7,115 nt of DNA from an uncultured Hyphomicrobiales bacterium (GCA_903930095.1 CAIYXE010000551.1:1-7115); one strand, 5' to 3'; shown: positions 1-6,756, counted from the first letter of the stretch. The notes: generated by a model from the sequence alone, not told the origin. A program made the numbers and translations.

Positions 1-66
1 CGGGATCCAGCTTTATGTCCACGTGTCGGGCGCCCAAAGCTGGATCCCGGCCTTCGCCGGGATGAC
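1..66. repeat. Palindromic intergenic repeat (REP/BIME-like), left arm cut by window edge
   Basis: Bases 1-14 (cgggatccagcttt) and 36-49 (aaagctggatcccg) are perfect 14-base inverted repeats around a 21-base spacer (15-35). The right arm continues as gccttcgccgggatgac (50-66). This ending is typical of short GC-rich palindromic repeats scattered between genes in many Proteobacteria; that likeness is from memory and copy number cannot be judged from one window. If the element is symmetrical, the bases just before the window should read gtcatcccggcgaaggc. The repeat lies directly upstream of the kinase gene and may stop transcription coming from the left or stabilise an mRNA end. Confidence 0.7.
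46..61 (+). other. Small GC hairpin inside the repeat
   Basis: CCCGGC (46-51) pairs perfectly with GCCGGG (56-61) around the loop CTTC. Bases 46-49 also form the end of the larger 14-bp stem (1-14/36-49), so the two structures cannot both form fully. A short T run (73-78, tctttttc) follows 11 bases later, too far off for a classical intrinsic terminator. A terminator or mRNA-end role is possible but unproven. Confidence 0.5.
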
Positions 67-88
67 GCCAATCTTTTTCGAGTGAACC

Positions 89-985
89 ATGCTGATCGGA
101 ATCGACTGGGGCGGCACCAAGATCGAGGGTGTCGCGATGGAGCGGAACGGGCGCGAATTGTTGCGCCTGCGGGAGGCGACGCCGCGCCATGACTATCATG
201 GCTGCCTGAAGACCATCCGCGCCGTCATCGAGGCGCTCGAAGCGCAGACGGGGCGGCGGGGAAGTGTGGGCATTGGCATTCCGGGTTCGCTGGAGCCCAG
301 GAGCCGCCTCGGCAAGGGTGCCAGTTCGACGTGGATACTCGGCAAGCCCGTGGAGGCTGACCTTCAGGCTGCACTCGGCCGCGATATCAGGGTCGAGAAC
401 GATGCGGATTGCTTTGCGGCCTCGGAAGCCGTGGACGGGGCAGGGGCCGGATACAATGTCGTCTTCGCGGTGATCCTCGGTTCCGGCGTGGGTGCGGGCA
501 TAGCTGTCAATGGCCGCGCGCACCACGGGCCCAACAATTCGGGCGGCGAGTGGGGGCACAATCCACTGCCATTCCCGGACACCACCGAGATTCCCGGCAA
601 GCCCTGCTATTGCGGCCGTGTGGGTTGCATCGAGACATGGTGTTCCGGCCGTGCCTTTGAGGCACAGTATTTCGAGCACAAGGGTGTTGAGCTGAAGGCC
701 GCTGAGATCATGGACCTCAAGCGCCGGGGCGACCACCTCGCGAACCTGCTTTGGCGGCGCTACATCGACCGCGTGGCGCGCGGGCTCGCCACCGTCGTCA
801 ATACGCTCGACCCCGATGTGCTGGTGATGGGCGGCGGCATGTCGAATGTCGATGAACTCTATGAAGACCTGCCGCCGGCCTTGGCGGCGCGCACATTCTC
901 CACCGTTTTCCACACGCCCATCCTGCGCAACAAGCATGGTGATGCGAGCGGTGTGCGCGGGGCTGCCTGGCTGTGGAAGGACTGA
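89..985 (+). CDS. mak: ROK-family sugar kinase, Mak-type fructokinase
   Basis: Probable cytoplasmic ATP-dependent hexokinase that phosphorylates fructose (perhaps also mannose) at C6, feeding glycolysis. The 298 residues match the usual ROK length. Visible motifs: N-terminal phosphate-binding DWGGTK (6-11); GIGIPGS (61-67); ENDAD (103-107), whose D105 is the expected catalytic base; a second phosphate loop LGSGVGAG (130-137); and a zinc site made of H157 in GEWGHNPL plus C173, C175 and C180 in CYCGRVGC. The stretch MGGGMSNVD (247-255) and the C-terminal KHGDASGVRGAAWLW closely resemble E. coli Mak as I remember it, which favours fructokinase over the glucose, GlcNAc or ManNAc kinases of the family. 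The ATG at 89 places the DWGGT motif at the normal distance, but the upstream Shine-Dalgarno is poor (gagtga, 3 bases away). The next gene begins one base after the stop, so the pair is probably co-transcribed. The family is secure; the sugar is inferred. Confidence 0.88.
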   Translation: MLIGIDWGGTKIEGVAMERNGRELLRLREATPRHDYHGCLKTIRAVIEALEAQTGRRGSVGIGIPGSLEPRSRLGKGASSTWILGKPVEADLQAALGRDIRVENDADCFAASEAVDGAGAGYNVVFAVILGSGVGAGIAVNGRAHHGPNNSGGEWGHNPLPFPDTTEIPGKPCYCGRVGCIETWCSGRAFEAQYFEHKGVELKAAEIMDLKRRGDHLANLLWRRYIDRVARGLATVVNTLDPDVLVMGGGMSNVDELYEDLPPALAARTFSTVFHTPILRNKHGDASGVRGAAWLWKD

Positions 986-986
986 A

Positions 987-1766
987 ATGTCAGTGAACGG
1001 ACGATATGAATTCGGGCTCGCCCTGATCCGCGAGGCGGGTGACAAGGCGTTGGGTTATTTCAACGCGAGAGACCAGCTCACCGTCAAAAACAAGGGGCCG
1101 CAGGACCTTGCCAGCGAGGCGGATCTCAACACCGAGCTTCTGATCCGGGAGCGGCTTGCCAAAGCCTTCCCGCAGGATGCCTTCCTCGGCGAGGAGACGC
1201 AGCCCACCGCCTATGAACCGGGGCAGGGCATCTGGGTGGTGGACCCCATCGACGGCACGCAGCCCTTCTGCCTCGGGCTCTCCAGCTGGTGCGTGTCCAT
1301 CGGCTTCATGCAGGATGGTGTCATCCAGTTCGGCTTCGTCATCGCCCCGGCGCGCGATGAACTTTTTGCCGGTGGACGGAATTTTCCTTCCACCCTCAAC
1401 GGCAAGCCGGTCCGCGTTGCGCCTGCGGCCTCGATCCGCGATGGCCTGACCTGCACGGGTTACTCGCCGAAGAGCGGGCCGGGCCTGTTCCTTCCGGGTT
1501 TCACACGCTTCCTCGACGCGGGCGGCATGTTCTACCGCGAGGGTTCAGGCGCGCTGGGCTTGTGCTATGTTGCGGCGGGACGTCTCGTCGGCTTCTTCGA
1601 ACCCGTCATCAAGTCATGGGATGCGCTGGGAGCCATCGCGGTGTGTGAGGGCGCGGGCGCGAGGGTGAGTGACTTCCTCAGCAATGACGGGCTGTTCAAG
1701 GGCAACAGCCTGATCGCCGCCGCACCCGGCGCCTATGAAGAGATCGCGGCGATCGTGAAGGGTTGA
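987..1766 (+). CDS. Inositol monophosphatase-superfamily phosphatase (SuhB/HisN-like)
   Basis: Predicted Mg2+-dependent phosphomonoesterase of 259 residues, the normal length for the family. Metal-binding signatures are complete: GEE (68-70), DPIDGT (86-91) followed by the conserved F94 and G97, and the C-terminal WD (211-212). The stretch GLSSW (97-101) resembles the GLPTW of histidinol-phosphatase-type members, with Ser where Pro is usual. The substrate is therefore open: inositol phosphate, histidinol phosphate, a sugar phosphate or a nucleotide such as PAP are all possible. The reading frame stays open upstream to 846, but that extension overlaps the kinase gene. The ATG at 987 has a strong Shine-Dalgarno (ggaagga, 975-981, spacing 5) and gives the expected N-terminus. 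It starts one base after the kinase stop (tgaaATG), so translational coupling is likely. A kinase-phosphatase pair may act on related sugar metabolites, but that is inference. Confidence 0.88.
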   Translation: MSVNGRYEFGLALIREAGDKALGYFNARDQLTVKNKGPQDLASEADLNTELLIRERLAKAFPQDAFLGEETQPTAYEPGQGIWVVDPIDGTQPFCLGLSSWCVSIGFMQDGVIQFGFVIAPARDELFAGGRNFPSTLNGKPVRVAPAASIRDGLTCTGYSPKSGPGLFLPGFTRFLDAGGMFYREGSGALGLCYVAAGRLVGFFEPVIKSWDALGAIAVCEGAGARVSDFLSNDGLFKGNSLIAAAPGAYEEIAAIVKG

Positions 1767-1808
1767 CTTGCTGCGGCAGGTGGCGGTCAACATCCCCGCT
1801 CAGGCGGG
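1762..1808. terminator. Possible two-way terminator between converging genes
   Basis: The phosphatase (+) and amidohydrolase (-) stop codons face each other across 33 bases. Two inverted repeats occur here: gttgac (1762-1767) with gtcaac (1786-1791), and CCCGC (1795-1799) with GCGGG (1804-1808) around the loop TCAG. The second overlaps the amidohydrolase stop codon. Neither is followed by a T tract on either strand, so this would be a weak or Rho-assisted terminator at best. Confidence 0.25.
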
Positions 1809-2930
1809 ATGCCACCACTTGCCATTGATCACGACGCCCCGCGACAGGATCCGCTGCCTGCCTTCCAGATGTTCACCCACGACGTCCACATAATCGAAGG
1901 CGCCGTCCTCGACCGAGAGGATCGTCGCATCGCCAGCACTTCCCGGTTTCAGGCTGCCAAGCTCTGGCCGCTTCAATGCGAAGGCAGCATTGACGGTGGA
2001 GGCCCTGATCACCTCGGGCAGGCTCATGCCGAGGCAGAGGAACTTCGACATGGTGGTGACCTGGTCGAAGGCCGGGCCGTTGATGCAGAGGGAATGCACG
2101 TCGGATGAGATTGTGTCGGGCGCGAAGCCGTTGGCCAGCATGGCGCGCGCCGTCTTGAAGGCGAAGGATCCCATCCCGTGGCCGATGTCGAACAGCACGC
2201 CGCGCTTTCTTGCGGCGATCACGGCGGGCTTCACGGTGCCCTGCGCGGTGGCGGGCGAGTTGGGGAAGGGGCGGAAGGCGTGGGTCAGCACATCTCCCGG
2301 CCGCAAGCGCGCGATCACCTCTTCATACGAAGGCGGCGGCTCATCGATGTGGGCCATCAGCGGCAGGCCCGTCTCCTCTGCAACCTGCAGCGCGATCTCG
2401 AGCGGCGCTGTGCCCTGGTCGCCCGAGGCATGGCGGCCGACGCGCACCTTGATGCCCACGATCACGTCACGGTTGGCGTCCGCCACCTGCGCGGCGGTGA
2501 CGGGGTCCATCAGGCGGATGTCCTCGCTCTCGCCCACCATCACGGTGCTGGAGAAGCCATAGATGCCTGCGTGGCTGACATGGAGATAGGCAAGGATGCG
2601 CACGGCCGAGCGCTCGATGACGTGGCGGCGGAACCCCATGAAGTTGCCGGGCCCGGCAGAGCCCGTGTCGACGGCGGTGGTGACGCCGGATGTCCGGCAG
2701 AATTCCTCCGCATCGATGCCGAGCGAGGAGCCGCCCCAATAGACATGGGTGTGAAGGTCGATCAGGCCCGGCGAAACGATGCGGCCTGACACGTCGCGGA
2801 CATCCGCGCCATTGCCTGTGAGCGACGGGGCAACGGCTGCGACTTTGCCCGCCGCGAAGCCCACGTCCATGATGCCGTCGAGCCCCTGCGAGGGATCGAT
2901 GACGCGTCCGCCCTTGAGAATCAGATCCAT
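1800..2930 (-). CDS. Amidohydrolase/deacetylase-family metallohydrolase (cog3964 type)
   Basis: Cytoplasmic amidohydrolase-superfamily enzyme of 376 residues with a TIM-barrel binuclear metal centre. All expected ligands are present: H60 and H62 in DLHTH, K161 in GIKVRVG (the lysine normally carboxylated to bridge the metals), H194 in MAHIDEP, H217 in LTHAF, and the catalytic D277 in SSDVHS. The N-terminal LILKGGRVIDP and C-terminal GDATIL form the small beta-sandwich domain of the superfamily. The HTHVYWGG and THAFRPFPN context points to the cog3964 group, often misnamed dihydroorotase. Studied members, including an Agrobacterium one, hydrolyse acetyl esters of alpha-hydroxy acids such as acetyl-(R)-mandelate; the natural substrate is unclear. 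The frame extends to a TTG at 2966 inside bamE with no ribosome site. The ATG at 2930 is preferred because MDLILKGG is the usual family start, although its own Shine-Dalgarno is weak. It lies 19 bases after bamE and may share its transcript. Confidence 0.87.
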   Translation of the reverse strand: MDLILKGGRVIDPSQGLDGIMDVGFAAGKVAAVAPSLTGNGADVRDVSGRIVSPGLIDLHTHVYWGGSSLGIDAEEFCRTSGVTTAVDTGSAGPGNFMGFRRHVIERSAVRILAYLHVSHAGIYGFSSTVMVGESEDIRLMDPVTAAQVADANRDVIVGIKVRVGRHASGDQGTAPLEIALQVAEETGLPLMAHIDEPPPSYEEVIARLRPGDVLTHAFRPFPNSPATAQGTVKPAVIAARKRGVLFDIGHGMGSFAFKTARAMLANGFAPDTISSDVHSLCINGPAFDQVTTMSKFLCLGMSLPEVIRASTVNAAFALKRPELGSLKPGSAGDATILSVEDGAFDYVDVVGEHLEGRQRILSRGVVINGKWWHPA

Positions 2931-2949
2931 CGCTAAACGATACGCCGCC

Positions 2950-3420
2950 TCAGAACTTGCCGCCAAGCATCGGCCCGGTGCGGGTTCCCTTGGAGCCGCG
3001 CAGCAGTGCCGTCAGCACGGACGTGTCTTCGCCGTAGACAGGGCTCTGGCGGCTGTTGACGTCGATCACACGCCCGTCCTCGAGGCCGTACTGCGCGAAG
3101 CTTCGCACCCGGCCGTCTTCGCCGAACCGGACGGCAATCACCTCGCGCTGTGTCTCCTCCGTCAGGAAAGCTTTGCTCGTGGTGATTGAAGTGATGTAGT
3201 AATAGCTGTCACCCTTGAACTGCACTGATGCCGTGGTGGAGGGCGTGCCCAGGATACCCTCGACCTCCATCTTTGACATGCCGTTGGTGATCTGGTTGAA
3301 AGCGCCCGGCTTGGCGACATAGCCGCGATGATCAACTTCCGGCGAGCAGCCCGCCAAAATGATGGCGAGCCCGGCCGCCGCGAACGAAATGGAGGTGAAT
3401 CGTCTGCTGGTTTTCTGCAT
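2950..3420 (-). CDS. bamE: Outer-membrane assembly lipoprotein BamE (SmpA/OmlA)
   Basis: Small lipoprotein of the BAM complex, which inserts beta-barrel proteins into the outer membrane; it is exported and anchored in the periplasmic leaflet. The 156-residue product begins with basic residues (QKTSRR) and a hydrophobic stretch (about 9-23), then a lipobox LAGC with the lipidated C25. The mature part shows GYV (33-35), typical of BamE, followed by the SmpA/OmlA pattern ITNGMSKMEVEGILGTPS (44-61), the YYYIT strand (73-77) and VIAVRF (94-99). The ATG at 3420 gives the cleanest signal peptide; a TTG at 3429 would add three residues (MPP). Neither has a good Shine-Dalgarno. It is divergent from the bc1 chaperone gene, a neighbourhood common in alphaproteobacteria, which strengthens the call. 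The tail from about residue 125 is Gly/Ser/Arg-rich and probably flexible. Confidence 0.88.
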   Translation of the reverse strand: MQKTSRRFTSISFAAAGLAIILAGCSPEVDHRGYVAKPGAFNQITNGMSKMEVEGILGTPSTTASVQFKGDSYYYITSITTSKAFLTEETQREVIAVRFGEDGRVRSFAQYGLEDGRVIDVNSRQSPVYGEDTSVLTALLRGSKGTRTGPMLGGKF

Positions 3421-3498
3421 CGGCGGCAATCTTTATTCCATTTTCGGCGTATTCGCCAAAGAAACCATTCATCCTCAAAGTACGTTAGCGGCCATACA
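3421..3498. promoter_or_regulatory. Divergent control region, bamE / bc1 chaperone, with imperfect palindrome
   Basis: These 78 bases must carry promoters for both bamE (-) and the chaperone operon (+). At the centre lies an imperfect inverted repeat: GGCG (3446-3449), TATT, CGCC (3454-3457), extended outward past one mismatch by T/A pairs to about 3441-3462. It could be an operator. On the - strand, ttgagg and cgaata hexamers 17 bases apart are a weak promoter candidate. I found no convincing -35/-10 pair on the + strand and no strong ribosome site for either gene. Confidence 0.4.
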
Positions 3499-4020
3499 AT
3501 GATCCTGAAACGACTTTTCCGGCGCTCAACCACTTCCGAACGAAGCTGTTACGAAGCAATTGTGGCTGCCGCGCGGCACCCCGTCTTCTATGCCGACTGG
3601 GGCGTGGCGGATACGCTGGACGGGCGCTTCGACATGATTTCGCTTCATGCCTTTCTCGTGCTTGACCGGCTCAAGGGCGAGCAGCAGGCGTTCCGGCAGG
3701 CTCTGGTCGACGAACTCTTTGCTGATATGGACCGTTCCCTGCGCGAGATGGGCGTCGGCGATCTCTCCGTCGGCAAGAAGGTGAGGAAGATGGCCGAGGT
3801 GTTCTATGGCCGTGTCGCGGCCTATGACCTGGCGCTTGGGGGCGCTGAGGGCGCACTCGAGGCTGCCATCGCCCGCAATGTGTTTCCCGACGGCCCTGAG
3901 GCGGAATCGGGGCCGCGCCGCCTTTCGGCCTATGTCATGGCCCAGCGCGCGCATTTGGCCTCGCAGGATACCGGCGCCATCGCCCGGGGCGTTGTCCATT
4001 TCAAGGAGCCGTCGCCATGA
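3499..4020 (+). CDS. Ubiquinol-cytochrome c chaperone family protein (Cbp3/UQCC1-like)
   Basis: Homologue of mitochondrial Cbp3/UQCC1, which binds newly made cytochrome b and helps assemble respiratory complex III (bc1); the bacterial role is inferred from the family. The 173-residue product shows the family core: ARHPVFYADWGVADTLDGRFDM (25-46), SLHAFLVLDRLKG (48-60), then FADMDRSLREMGVGDLSVGKK (74-94) and FYGRVAAYD (102-110). It has no signal peptide or membrane segment, as expected for a protein acting at the inner face of the membrane. The frame is open from 3328, but the region before 3499 overlaps bamE antisense. MILKRLFRRS from the ATG at 3499 is the family's usual start, despite a poor ribosome site. 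The stop overlaps the yceD start (ATGA), so the two are translationally coupled. Confidence 0.87.
   Translation: MILKRLFRRSTTSERSCYEAIVAAARHPVFYADWGVADTLDGRFDMISLHAFLVLDRLKGEQQAFRQALVDELFADMDRSLREMGVGDLSVGKKVRKMAEVFYGRVAAYDLALGGAEGALEAAIARNVFPDGPEAESGPRRLSAYVMAQRAHLASQDTGAIARGVVHFKEPSP
4003..4008 (+). promoter_or_regulatory. Ribosome binding site of yceD
   Basis: AAGGAG lies 8 bases before the ATG at 4017, inside the last codons of the chaperone gene. It is one of the best Shine-Dalgarno sequences in the window and fixes the yceD start even though it overlaps the upstream stop codon. Confidence 0.75.
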
Positions 4021-4532
4021 AGCACGCCACGCCTGCGCCCGAATTCTCCCGCCCGCTCCAGACCGACCGGGTTCCCAAGGCGGGCTCCGTCGAAAAGCTC
4101 CATGCCGAACCCCGCGAACTCGCCGCGCTGGCCAGGCGCATGAAGATTCCGGCAATTCATGCACTCTCCGCTGAAATCAGGGCAACCCCCTGGCGCGGCG
4201 GCGGCATCAAGCTCGAGGGGCATCTGACGGCCGACATTGAGCAAGTGTCCGTCATCAGCCTGGAAGCCTTTCGTGAGACGGTCTCGATTCCCGTCTCGCG
4301 CTATTTCCTGCCGCCCGGCGCGGTGGTCGAGAATGAGGGCGAGGACGATGCGGACCCGATCCAGGGGGGCATCGTCGACCTTGGGGAAGTGGTGGCCGAG
4401 ACGCTGGCGCTTGACCTCGAACCCTATCCCCGCAAGCCGGGCGAGGCCTTCGCCGAGCATATCGAGGACGATGCGGCGCCGGGCGAAAATCCGTCGCCCT
4501 TTGCGGTCCTTGCCCGGGACAAGGGCAACTAG
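4017..4532 (+). CDS. yceD: YceD family (DUF177) 23S rRNA accumulation protein
   Basis: DUF177/YceD proteins are needed for normal 23S rRNA accumulation, and so for large ribosomal subunit production, in bacteria and plastids; the biochemical mechanism is poorly known. The 171-residue product shows the alphaproteobacterial pattern: ELAALARRMKIPAIHAL (34-50), IKLEGHLTADIEQ (64-76), the acidic linker with DPIQGGIVDLGEVVAETLAL (113-132), DLEPYPRKPG (133-142) and the C-terminal NPSPFAVLARDK, equivalent to NPFAVL in E. coli YceD. Unlike E. coli YceD, which carries a CQRC motif, this protein has no cysteine; the equivalent stretch reads EQVSVISLEAF (75-85). Position before plsX-fabH agrees with E. 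coli order, except that rpmF (ribosomal protein L32) is missing between yceD and plsX. The start is fixed by AAGGAG and the ATGA overlap with the gene before. Confidence 0.85.
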   Translation: MKHATPAPEFSRPLQTDRVPKAGSVEKLHAEPRELAALARRMKIPAIHALSAEIRATPWRGGGIKLEGHLTADIEQVSVISLEAFRETVSIPVSRYFLPPGAVVENEGEDDADPIQGGIVDLGEVVAETLALDLEPYPRKPGEAFAEHIEDDAAPGENPSPFAVLARDKGN

Positions 4533-4669
4533 CCTTCCGCAGGGGCACCCGCTTTTTGAAATGACTTTTCCGGGCCGATCTCCTATGGCAACGGTCACAT
4601 GCCGGCCGGAACGGCCGGAGGCGGGCAGTTGGTGCGGCTATCGGCAAGAGCTTGAACGAGAGACGACAT
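4533..4669 (+). promoter_or_regulatory. plsX leader with GC hairpin
   Basis: The 137 bases between yceD and plsX encode no ribosomal protein L32 and no other recognisable gene. A perfect 6-bp stem, CCGGCC (4602-4607) with GGCCGG (4613-4618), encloses the loop GGAAC. No T run follows, so it is not a classical terminator; it may act as an attenuator, an mRNA stabiliser or nothing. A weak promoter is conceivable from ttgaaa (4556-4561) with a -10-like tcctat (4581-4586), but the 19-base spacing is long. The gene may simply be read through from yceD. Confidence 0.35.
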
Positions 4670-5728
4670 TTGACCATCGCGCTCGATGCGATGGGCGGTG
4701 ATGCCGGGCCCGAAGTGGTGATCCCGGGGGCAGCGCTGTGCGCCATTCGCCACCCCGAACTCCGCTTCCTGCTGGTCGGCGACCGCAGCCGCATCGCACC
4801 CTTGCTGGAGCGCCATCCCAAGCTCAAGCAGCGTGCCGAGATCCGCCATACCGAGGTGCTCGTCACCATGGATGCCAAGCCCAGCCAGGCGCTTCGCCAG
4901 GGCCGCGGCAAGAGCAGCATGTGGATGACAATCGATGCCGTGCGCACGGGCGAGGCGGATGCCGCGGTATCGGCTGGCAATACCGGCGCGCTGATGGCCA
5001 TGGCGCGTTTCATCCTCAAGACGCTGCCCGGCATTTCGCGCCCCGCCATTGCCGCGATGTGGCCGACGCTGCGCAGTGAGAGCATCGTCCTCGACGTTGG
5101 CGCCACCATCGGGGCGGATGCGAGCCAGCTCGTCGAATTCGCGGTGATGGGCGAGGCCATGGCGCGCTGCCTGTTCGATCTCGAGAGGCCAACGGTGGGC
5201 CTGCTCAACGTCGGCGTCGAGGAAATCAAGGGCGCCGAGCAGGTGAGGGAGGCAGGCCGCATCCTGCGTGAGTCGCGGCTTCCCATCGAATATGCCGGCT
5301 TCGTGGAGGGTGACGACATCGGCAAGGGCACGGTGGACGTGGTGGTGACAGAGGGCTTCACCGGCAATATCGCGCTGAAGGCGGCCGAGGGCACGGCAAA
5401 GCAGCTCACAACTTATCTGAGGCTTTGCCTGTCGCGTACGCTGATGTCGAAGCTTGGCGCCGTTCTGGCGTCCGGCGCCTTTGCCGCATTGAAGGACCGC
5501 ATGGACCCCAGAAAACACAATGGCGGCGTCTTTCTCGGCCTCAATGGCGTGGTGGTGAAAAGCCATGGCGGCACCGATGCGTTGGGCTTTGCAACCGCCA
5601 TCGACGTTGCCATCGAAACCGTGAAGAACGACCTCGTGAGCAAGATCAAGACGGATGTCGAGATCATGACCGGGCTGCTCAGAGAGCCAGGCCCCGCCGA
5701 GGACAAGCAACCGGAACCCAGCCTATGA
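4670..5728 (+). CDS. plsX: Phosphate acyltransferase PlsX
   Basis: Transfers acyl chains from acyl-ACP to inorganic phosphate, giving acyl-phosphate, the donor used by PlsY for the first acylation of glycerol-3-phosphate in phospholipid synthesis. It is a peripheral enzyme on the inner membrane. Counting from 4670 it has 352 residues, normal for PlsX. Hallmarks: DAMGGD (6-11), GPEVVIPGA (13-21), SAGNTGALM (101-109), [11 protein letters not shown] (178-188), [18 protein letters not shown] (224-241) and [19 protein letters not shown] (283-301). No in-frame ATG lies between the upstream stop (4562) and the DAMGGD motif. The choices are TTG at 4670 (gagag at 4658-4662, spacing 7) or TTG at 4652 (ribosome site only one base away), which adds six residues. 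I prefer 4670, giving [11 protein letters not shown], but 4652 is not excluded. The stop overlaps the fabH start. Confidence 0.95.
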   Translation: MTIALDAMGGDAGPEVVIPGAALCAIRHPELRFLLVGDRSRIAPLLERHPKLKQRAEIRHTEVLVTMDAKPSQALRQGRGKSSMWMTIDAVRTGEADAAVSAGNTGALMAMARFILKTLPGISRPAIAAMWPTLRSESIVLDVGATIGADASQLVEFAVMGEAMARCLFDLERPTVGLLNVGVEEIKGAEQVREAGRILRESRLPIEYAGFVEGDDIGKGTVDVVVTEGFTGNIALKAAEGTAKQLTTYLRLCLSRTLMSKLGAVLASGAFAALKDRMDPRKHNGGVFLGLNGVVVKSHGGTDALGFATAIDVAIETVKNDLVSKIKTDVEIMTGLLREPGPAEDKQPEPSL

Positions 5729-6717
5729 ACCAGCAGCCAGGGCTTGTCGTCAGATCCGTCATTGCAGGATGCGGGTCAGCCCTTCCGCATCGCATCATGA
5801 CCAATGCGGACCTCAGCAAGATCGTCGACACCAGCGACGAATGGATCGTCGAGCGCACCGGCATCAGTGCCCGCCACATCGCCAGCGAGGGCGAGACGAC
5901 GCGCACCCTCGCTGCAGAGGCCGCGCGGCGGGCGCTCGACCACGCGGGGCTCGATGCCTCCGCTGTCGACCTCATCATCCTTGCAACGGCCACACCCGAC
6001 CAGACCTTTCCCGCCACGGCGACGCTCGTGCAGGCGGACCTCGGCATCACGCGCGGGGCCGCCTTTGATGTGCAGGCGGTCTGCTCCGGCTTCGTCTATG
6101 GGCTGACTGTCGCGGATGCGATGATCAAGGCGGGGCAGGCGGCCTGCGCACTGGTGATCGGCTCCGAGACCTTTTCGCGCATTCTGGACTGGACCGACCG
6201 CGGCACATGCGTGCTGTTCGGCGACGGTGCGGGGGCGATGGTGCTGAGGGCCGAGACCCTCCCCGATACCAATGCAAGCCCCGGGCTGCTCGTCAGCCGC
6301 ATCCGGTCTGATGGGCGTTATCACGACAAGCTCTATGTCGATGGCGGCCCCTCGACCACCAAGACCGTCGGGCACCTGCGCATGGAGGGCCGTGAGGTTT
6401 TCAAGCACGCTGTGGTCAACATCGCATCCGTGATGGAAGAGGCCATGGCCCTGGCCAATGTGCGACCGGGCGAGGTGGACTGGTTCGTGCCCCATCAGGC
6501 CAACCGCCGGATTCTGGAGGGCACTGCACGCAAGCTCGGCATCCGTGAGGACCGGATCGTCATGACGCTCGACCGCCATGGCAACACCTCGGCTGCCTCC
6601 ATCCCCCTGGCTTTCGACGCTGCCGTCAAGGATGGCCGCATCGCCAAGGGCGATCTCGTCCTGTTTGAGGCGATGGGTGGTGGCTTCACCTGGGGGGCGG
6701 TCCTCGCCCGCTATTGA
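5725..6717 (+). CDS. fabH: Beta-ketoacyl-ACP synthase III FabH
   Basis: Starts type II fatty-acid synthesis by condensing acetyl-CoA (or another short acyl-CoA) with malonyl-ACP to give acetoacetyl-ACP. The product has 330 residues, typical for KAS III. The catalytic triad is complete: C120 in VQAVCSGF, H257 in VPHQANRRI and N287 in [18 protein letters not shown] (38-47) carries the Trp and Arg that contact Co[10 protein letters not shown] and the C-terminal [10 protein letters not shown] are standard. The frame is open upstream to 5425 inside plsX, but the ATG at 5725 gives the normal N-terminus, has a ggaa ribosome site 8 bases before it, and overlaps the plsX stop as ATGA. The overlap implies translational coupling of the enzymes that initiate acyl chains and pass them to phospholipid. 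Confidence 0.95.
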   Translation: MNQQPGLVVRSVIAGCGSALPHRIMTNADLSKIVDTSDEWIVERTGISARHIASEGETTRTLAAEAARRALDHAGLDASAVDLIILATATPDQTFPATATLVQADLGITRGAAFDVQAVCSGFVYGLTVADAMIKAGQAACALVIGSETFSRILDWTDRGTCVLFGDGAGAMVLRAETLPDTNASPGLLVSRIRSDGRYHDKLYVDGGPSTTKTVGHLRMEGREVFKHAVVNIASVMEEAMALANVRPGEVDWFVPHQANRRILEGTARKLGIREDRIVMTLDRHGNTSAASIPLAFDAAVKDGRIAKGDLVLFEAMGGGFTWGAVLARY

Positions 6718-6756
6718 AGCTTCCGCCGTAAGCCCTTGAGTTGGCCAATATTTCGG

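Noticed and set aside
846..986. Upstream extension of the phosphatase frame by 47 codons
   Set aside because: It overlaps the end of the kinase gene in another frame, adds non-family sequence, and the strong ribosome site points to the ATG at 987.
1990..2789. Two + strand open frames (190 and 203 codons) opposite the amidohydrolase
   Set aside because: The - strand frame carries all the metal ligands of the amidohydrolase family; the + strand products show no motif and mutually overlap.
3526..4598. Overlapping - strand open frames of 212 and 222 codons opposite the chaperone and yceD
   Set aside because: Antisense to two recognisable genes; composition is that of shadow frames.
4585..4701. 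Possible 38-codon leader peptide (ATG at 4585) overlapping the plsX start
   Set aside because: No ribosome site in front of it, no recognisable regulatory codon run, and it runs through the plsX start in another frame; probably chance.
4595..5710. Long open frame (371 codons) on the - strand, antisense to plsX
   Set aside because: It lies opposite a fully conserved plsX, its product has no recognisable motif and is rich in His/Arg/Ala, as expected for antisense frames in GC-rich coding DNA. The overlapping 384-codon - strand frame (4255-5409) is rejected for the same reason.
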